Source: JANPLN01 sp043757265 | Lineage (GTDB): Bacteria; Bdellovibrionota; Bdellovibrionia; Bdellovibrionales; JAGQZY01 | NCBI GenBank assembly: GCA_043757265.1 | Contig: JAYUQP010000031.1 | Coordinates: forward strand, 30,229-94,228 | Direction: 5' to 3' | Length of the DNA stretch: 64,000 bases | Shown: one piece after another, positions 59,715 to 64,000 of the stretch | How the letters are laid out: every line of letters begins with the position of its first letter | Numbering within the stretch: position 1 is the stretch's first letter | Translations under genes and position numbers: made by a program | The notes under the pieces: generated by a model | What the model was told of the DNA's origin: nothing | What the model saw: only the letters and a program-made list of their open reading frames with translations | The model's database searches: none

Positions 59715-61391
59715 TTAGAGGACGGAGCTGAGGAGTTTTTTGGTGTAGTCGTTTTGGGGGTTGTTGTAGACCGATTCGACTGTTCCTTGCTCGACGATTT
59801 TGCCTTGGTTCATCACGATCACTTCGTCTGCTACAAAGCGTATTACCGAAAGATCATGCGAGATGAAGATATACGTGAGGCCGAATTCGTCTTTGAGATC
59901 GAGCAGTAGATTTAAAATTTGAGCTTGGACTGACACATCAAGCGCTGAGACCGACTCGTCACAAACGATGAATTCCGGTTTTACAGCCAGGGCTCTAGCG
60001 ATGCAGATTCGCTGGCGCTGACCACCTGAAAACTCATGGGGATAGCGTTTGAGATGCTCTGGCAGCAACCCTACTTTATGCATTAAGATTTCGGCCTGCG
60101 CCAAGCATTCGTTATCGGTGGCATGGATTTTATGCACGCGCATAGGCTCGGTGATGGCCTTTCCAATGCTCATCCGCGGGTTGAGCGAGGAGTATGGATC
60201 TTGAAACACGATTTGAATTTTCTGGCGAATTTTACGAAGGGCTTCGCCCTGCATCTTTCGCAAATCCTGATTGCGATAAAAAATTTCGCCCTGGGTGGGC
60301 TCGATCAGTCGCAAAAGAGATCTTCCAAGCGTTGTTTTACCACAGCCCGATTCGCCCACTAGCCCTAAAATGCGCCCTTTGTGCAAAGTAAAGCTCACAT
60401 CGTCCACAGCCTTCACCCACTCTTTGGCGCGCTTAAAAAACGATGTCTTCACTGGAAAGTGTTTGCTGAGATGATTTACTTTTAAAAGAGGCTCGGCCGT
60501 CCCTAACGGACTTGCACTCCGTATTCCAAGTTTTCCCAAATCAAAAGTTTTTTCATTGCCTGCAGCATCCACAAAATCGCTCACCGTTGGTAATCTTCGC
60601 GACTTCGGGTGCATTTGCGGACGGCAGTTGAGTAAGCCTTTGGTGTACGGATGCTGAGGCGACGTAAAAATGTCTTCGGTCTTTGCTTTTTCAACACAAA
60701 CACCCTTGCGCAGAATTGTTACTTCATCTGCCATCTTGCGCACTATAGATAGATCATGAGTGATAAATAGCATCGACATGCCCAAATCCGACTGCAGCTT
60801 TTGTAAAAGATCGAGGATTTGTTTTTGAATCGTTACATCAAGTGCGGTGGTAGGCTCATCGGCGATAAGCAGTTGCGGCTCACATGCAATGGCCATGGCG
60901 ATCATCACGCGCTGCCGCTGGCCACCGCTCAACTCATGCGGATAGGAATTCATTTTGAGCACAGGCGTTGGCAAACCGACTTGGTTAAGGAGCTCCACGG
61001 CTTTTTCGCGAGCTTCGCTTGCCGACATTTTTTTGTGCAGCCGCAAGCCTTCCATCAGCTGAAACCCGATGCGAAATACGGGATTAAGACTGGTCATGGG
61101 CTCCTGAAAAATCATTGATATTTTTTGTCCACGGATCGACTGCATTTGTTTTTCAGGCACACTCAGTAAATTTTTACCTTCAAAATTGATTTCGCCATCG
61201 ATATGAACATGGGCGCCAGAAAGTAAGCGCATAATGCTCAAGCTTGTAACACTTTTTCCAGACCCCGACTCCCCAACAAGGGCCACAACTTTGCCTTTAG
61301 GGATGACTAAATCCAAGTTCTGGACTGCAGAGACAAGACCGGTTTGATTTCGAAATTGGATGTTGAGTTTTTTAAGCGAGAGTACTGACAT
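59715..61391 (-). CDS. ABC transporter ATPase, two fused domains (YejF/GsiA type)
   Basis: A 558-residue protein that joins both ATPase subunits of a peptide/nickel-type importer. Domain 1 has Walker A GESGSGKS (about 39-46), signature LSGGQRQR and LLIADEPTTALD. Domain 2 has GESGCGKT (about 348-355), FSGGQRQR and IVCDESVSALD. Each ends with the oligopeptide-type extension (HPYTKGLL, NDYTKKLL). The permease genes lie 720 bp away on the opposite strand. No substrate-binding protein gene is in view. Confidence 0.92.
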   Translation of the reverse strand: MSVLSLKKLNIQFRNQTGLVSAVQNLDLVIPKGKVVALVGESGSGKSVTSLSIMRLLSGAHVHIDGEINFEGKNLLSVPEKQMQSIRGQKISMIFQEPMTSLNPVFRIGFQLMEGLRLHKKMSASEAREKAVELLNQVGLPTPVLKMNSYPHELSGGQRQRVMIAMAIACEPQLLIADEPTTALDVTIQKQILDLLQKLQSDLGMSMLFITHDLSIVRKMADEVTILRKGVCVEKAKTEDIFTSPQHPYTKGLLNCRPQMHPKSRRLPTVSDFVDAAGNEKTFDLGKLGIRSASPLGTAEPLLKVNHLSKHFPVKTSFFKRAKEWVKAVDDVSFTLHKGRILGLVGESGCGKTTLGRSLLRLIEPTQGEIFYRNQDLRKMQGEALRKIRQKIQIVFQDPYSSLNPRMSIGKAITEPMRVHKIHATDNECLAQAEILMHKVGLLPEHLKRYPHEFSGGQRQRICIARALAVKPEFIVCDESVSALDVSVQAQILNLLLDLKDEFGLTYIFISHDLSVIRFVADEVIVMNQGKIVEQGTVESVYNNPQNDYTKKLLSSVL

Positions 61392-61409
61392 CTCTTAACT
61401 TAAGCATAG

Positions 61410-62045
61410 TTATTTTTTGATGGCAACGGTGAGACCTTCGGACGTTGGAATCAAACAACTTACAAAGTCTGGGTTGCGCAGCAAACGCTCATTAAACTGC
61501 TGCATGGCCTGCCGCAGGTCTTCTTTCCGCGGATCAGGTTCTTCGGCGTACACCTGACCAAACAGAAACGTGTTGTCGCCAATGATCAGTCCGCCGGGCA
61601 CAACATGTTTCAAAGCCCAGTCTAAATATTCGGGATACGCCTTTTTATTAGCATCGACAAAAATAAGGTCAAACGTTTTGTCGCCTAATGATTTAAGTAT
61701 TTCGACGGCGTCCCCAAGCATAAACGTGGCCCGCGGATCCCGAACCAGAGTCTTTGCCATGGCATGATGGGCCTCCTCTTTTTCGAGAGTGCAAATAGTC
61801 CCATCCGGTGGCAAGGCCTCGAGCATCCATTGGGTGGAGTATCCATACTGCGTGCCGATTTCGAGGATATTTTTGATTTTTAAACTCTGGATTAAAAACT
61901 GCAGGATGTGCCCTTCGGCAGCGCCAATATTGATTCCCCACTTGCTATCTTTCACTAGCTGTTCACCAATGCTTTTGAGAGTCGGAGACAAATCGCCTTT
62001 TAAAGACTGGATGTAATTTGCAATCAGATCGTTGGGGCTTCGCAT
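61410..62045 (-). CDS. SAM-dependent O-methyltransferase (catechol/caffeoyl-CoA type)
   Basis: A 211-residue class I methyltransferase. ILEIGTQYGYSTQWMLEALP is the SAM motif, FDLIFVDANKKAYPEYLDWAL and GGLIIGDNTFLFGQV the metal/substrate motifs, all typical of the O-methyltransferase 3 family. The start is ATG 62045 (MRSPNDLIANYIQ); a strong promoter lies inside the longer frame. TATAGT ends 6 nt before the ATG, so the transcript should be leaderless. It separates the two halves of the ABC transporter. Confidence 0.88.
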   Translation of the reverse strand: MRSPNDLIANYIQSLKGDLSPTLKSIGEQLVKDSKWGINIGAAEGHILQFLIQSLKIKNILEIGTQYGYSTQWMLEALPPDGTICTLEKEEAHHAMAKTLVRDPRATFMLGDAVEILKSLGDKTFDLIFVDANKKAYPEYLDWALKHVVPGGLIIGDNTFLFGQVYAEEPDPRKEDLRQAMQQFNERLLRNPDFVSCLIPTSEGLTVAIKK

Positions 62046-62051
62046 GCGTCT

Positions 62052-62080
62052 ACTATAAGCTGTGCAAATATATCTGTCCA
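62052..62080 (-). promoter_or_regulatory. Strong sigma70-type promoter, leaderless, for the O-methyltransferase
   Basis: On the minus strand, TGGACA (62080-62075), a 17-bp spacer and TATAGT (62057-62052) match the consensus at 5 of 6 positions each. Only 6 nt separate the -10 from the ATG at 62045, so the start codon is at or next to +1. Confidence 0.65.
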
Positions 62081-62109
62081 CGGGGGAATTTTTTGGATAA
62101 CCTTGGCGG

Positions 62110-63042
62110 ATGTCGCAATTTCTCATTCGCCGCATTGTGAATGCAGTAGTCACGCTTTTAAGCGTTGTTTTTATTATATTCTGCTTGTTTTACGTCGTGG
62201 GCGGCGACCCCGCAGGCACTCTGGCTGGAAAAAATGCAAGCGCCGAGGTCATTACGCAAACTCGTCACGAATTGGGTTTAGACAAACCCCTCCCCGTTCA
62301 ACTGCTCGTATTTGTAAAAAAATCTCTCACTTTTGAGTGGGGACAAAGCTGGGCCACTAAACAAAATGTAAACTCAATGATTCTTGCAAGCGTCGGCGCC
62401 TCCGTCAGTTTGACTATTCCGGCTTTTATAATTTCGGTTCTTCTCTCGCTACTTTTAGCTTTCATGGCCGCTTATAAAAAATCAACTCTGGATCGAACAA
62501 TTTATATATTTTGTACTTTGCTTATGAGTTTTAGCTTCGTGGTTTTCATTATTACCGCACAAAAATGGCTTGCTTTCGAATGGGATTTATTTCCGGTTTA
62601 CGGATGGGATCCTTCCTGGATCAACCGCTGGGCCTATCTATTTCTCCCGTGGTTTATTTATGTTTTAGCCACACTTGCACCAAAAGTATTTATCTTTCGC
62701 GCTGCAATTTTCAATGAGCTTCAGCAAGATTACGTGCGAACGGCCTATGCCAAAGGTTTATCTTCGGTGGCCGTTTTTCGAACTCATATTTTAAAGAATG
62801 CAGCTCTGCCGATTTTGACTCTTATCACATCGCAAATACCCTCGTTGATTACTGGTTCGCTTATCCTGGAGGCCTACTTTGGGATCCCTGGCGTGGGGCA
62901 CCTTCTGCTCAAAGCCATTCACGAAAGTGACCTTCCATTGATCCAAGCACTTACTATCTTAGGCTCGGGCCTTTATATTTTTTTTAATCTCGTGAACGAT
63001 CTTTGTGCGTCCGCTTTAAATCCGCGGATGGAGTCGCTGTGA
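62110..63042 (+). CDS. ABC transporter permease, DppB/OppB type
   Basis: A 310-residue inner-membrane permease of the peptide/nickel family. The N-terminus (LIRRIVNAVVTLLSVVFIIFCLFYV) and GDPAG.. LGLDKPLPVQLL are family-typical, and the EAA loop that contacts the ATPase is DYVRTAYAKGLSSVAVFRTHILKNA. It overlaps the dppC-like gene by 4 bp. No Shine-Dalgarno is seen. Confidence 0.93.
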   Translation: MSQFLIRRIVNAVVTLLSVVFIIFCLFYVVGGDPAGTLAGKNASAEVITQTRHELGLDKPLPVQLLVFVKKSLTFEWGQSWATKQNVNSMILASVGASVSLTIPAFIISVLLSLLLAFMAAYKKSTLDRTIYIFCTLLMSFSFVVFIITAQKWLAFEWDLFPVYGWDPSWINRWAYLFLPWFIYVLATLAPKVFIFRAAIFNELQQDYVRTAYAKGLSSVAVFRTHILKNAALPILTLITSQIPSLITGSLILEAYFGIPGVGHLLLKAIHESDLPLIQALTILGSGLYIFFNLVNDLCASALNPRMESL

Positions 63043-63830
63043 AAAATTGGCTCCCGATTGCGATTTTGGCGGTGTACGCGGTGATTACTCTAGGCTGCCT
63101 TGCAGGCTTCCTTGCTCCCAATTTTGACCTTACACAAAACGATCACTCGTATCAGCCGCCCTCCGCTCAGCATTGGATGGGTACTGACCTGTTTGGACGA
63201 TCAGTGCTTGAACGCTCGCTTCAAGCGACAAAGAATGCTGTGCTCATTGGTTTTTGCTCGACAGCTCTGGCTTTGCTTATCGCATTAAGTTTAGGTGCCA
63301 TGGCCGGCTACTTTGGAGGATGGGTCGACGAAGTTGTCGTGTGGCTTTACACCACGCTCGATTCTATACCCTATATACTTTTGCTAGCAACATTTGCATT
63401 TGCACTTGGACAAGGATTAATTAATGTCTTTTTAGCTTTGGGGCTCACCTCGTGGACCACGCTTTGTAAAATCATTCGCAGTGAAACAATGAAGATAAAA
63501 AGCATGGAATATATTTTAGCCGCCCGCGCGCAAGGACAAACCACTTTCAAAATCTTATGGCAGGAAATTCTACCAAACATGTCCCATTTAATCGTAGTGC
63601 AGGTGGGAGTGATTTTTATTGCGGTCATCAAAATCGAAGTTATCTTGAGCTATCTCGGTTTGGGCGTAGCTCCGGGCACCCCGTCGTGGGGACTTATGAT
63701 CGAAGACGCAAAAGAGGAACTCACGCGCAATATCTGGTGGGGCTTCACTTCTGCGACATTTTTGATGTTTGCTTTGGTTCTTGCCAGTCAGTTAGTTGTG
63801 GAAAATCTACGAAAATCCACCGACCGCTAG
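63039..63830 (+). CDS. ABC transporter permease, DppC/OppC type
   Basis: A 263-residue inner-membrane permease, partner of the DppB-like protein. HWMGTDLFGRSVLERSL and the EAA loop EYILAARAQGQTTFKILWQEILPN are diagnostic; LGLGVAPGTPSWGLMIEDA follows. The start is GTG 63039 (GTGA overlap with the dppB stop, GGAG upstream), not the longer frame from 63003. Confidence 0.92.
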   Translation: MKNWLPIAILAVYAVITLGCLAGFLAPNFDLTQNDHSYQPPSAQHWMGTDLFGRSVLERSLQATKNAVLIGFCSTALALLIALSLGAMAGYFGGWVDEVVVWLYTTLDSIPYILLLATFAFALGQGLINVFLALGLTSWTTLCKIIRSETMKIKSMEYILAARAQGQTTFKILWQEILPNMSHLIVVQVGVIFIAVIKIEVILSYLGLGVAPGTPSWGLMIEDAKEELTRNIWWGFTSATFLMFALVLASQLVVENLRKSTDR

Positions 63831-63853
63831 GACACGATCTCTCTATCTCTCCT

Positions 63854-63911
63854 ACCGTCATCCAGAGTTTTTACTACACCGTCATCCAGAGTTTTTATTA
63901 CACCGTCATCC
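63854..63911. repeat. 24-bp tandem repeat with the dispersed-repeat core
   Basis: ACCGTCATCCAGAGTTTTTA begins two 24-bp units (63854, 63878). A third begins at 63902 and diverges after ACCGTCATCC. The GTCATCC core is the outer end of the dispersed palindromic repeat. The array begins 24 bp past the stop of the dppC-like gene. From 63912 to the window edge I see no gene; a GGTCA...TGACC inverted pair brackets 63930-63982. Confidence 0.65.
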
Positions 63912-64000
63912 TCATATGGACGCCACCCCGGTCAAGTGTAAAAGTGGCCTTGGGTCGGGGGAGGGTCTGTTTGATGAGTGACCTTGAACATCAGCCTCAT

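Noticed and set aside
63854..63911. 24-bp repeats as a CRISPR array
   Set aside because: Units are directly adjacent without spacers, only two and a half copies, and no cas gene is in the window.
1..64000. tRNA or rRNA genes
   Set aside because: Intergenic regions were read for T-loop (GGTTCNANNCC) and acceptor-stem patterns on both strands; none formed a cloverleaf.

Overview
The window looks like chromosomal DNA of a free-living Gram-negative bacterium, most likely Bdellovibrionota (Bdellovibrio-like). Support for this: moderate GC, an extended flagellar operon that carries L- and P-ring genes together with csrA and fliW, many genes for exported proteins of no known family, TrmFO, and a heptose adenylyltransferase for LPS. 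No rRNA, tRNA, CRISPR array, integrase or transposase was seen. The assignment is an inference from gene content, not from a marker gene.

Layout. 1-8.8 kb: exported proteins of unknown function, trmFO, a DciA-like protein, an L,D-transpeptidase-like protein, a secreted polysaccharide deacetylase and an FtsK-type membrane domain without its motor. 9-12.3 kb: the glmU-glmS pair for UDP-GlcNAc. 12.3-15.8 kb: a sensor histidine kinase and an NtrC-type sigma54 activator. 16-30.6 kb: exported proteins, purD, an acyl-CoA dehydrogenase, a DUF3015-DUF4105 pair and a DUF4331 protein. 30.8-34.5 kb: a minus-strand run encoding a small exported protein, PrmA, RsmE, an RDD protein and RfaE2. 34.7-37 kb: three exported proteins, one a pseudokinase. 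37.2-47.1 kb: one long minus-strand flagellar cluster, flgF-G-A-H-I-J-M-N-K-L-csrA-fliW. 47.2-50.4 kb: two convergent lytic transglycosylases and a small exported protein. 50.4-56.2 kb: FkbM methyltransferase, SDR, free-Met sulfoxide reductase, YggS, MFS and AI-2E transporters and a metzincin-like protease. 56.7-59.5 kb: exported proteins. 59.7-63.8 kb: a peptide/nickel-type ABC transporter split around an O-methyltransferase.

The most interesting layer is regulatory. Six -24/-12 (sigma54) promoter matches with exact GG-N10-GC spacing lie in front of envelope or flagellar genes. In five of them the predicted transcription start falls only 2-5 nt before the start codon, in genes that lack a Shine-Dalgarno. 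At two of these genes a TGTCT-N7-AGACA dyad sits about 130-150 bp upstream, where a sigma54 activator would bind, and one dyad directly follows the activator gene. Separately, short hairpins that present GGA in the loop sit in the leaders of csrA and flgJ, and a GGA cluster sits before flgK. This suggests that CsrA-FliW controls its own cluster at two hierarchical steps.

Non-coding structure is also rich. There is a dispersed GTCATCCTGAG...GAAGGATCT repeat family, three long inverted-repeat elements placed just after the 3' ends of minus-strand genes, tandem duplications spanning two stop codons, and clustered small palindromes. Start codons were moved from the longest ORF wherever a Shine-Dalgarno, a signal peptide or a promoter argued for it.
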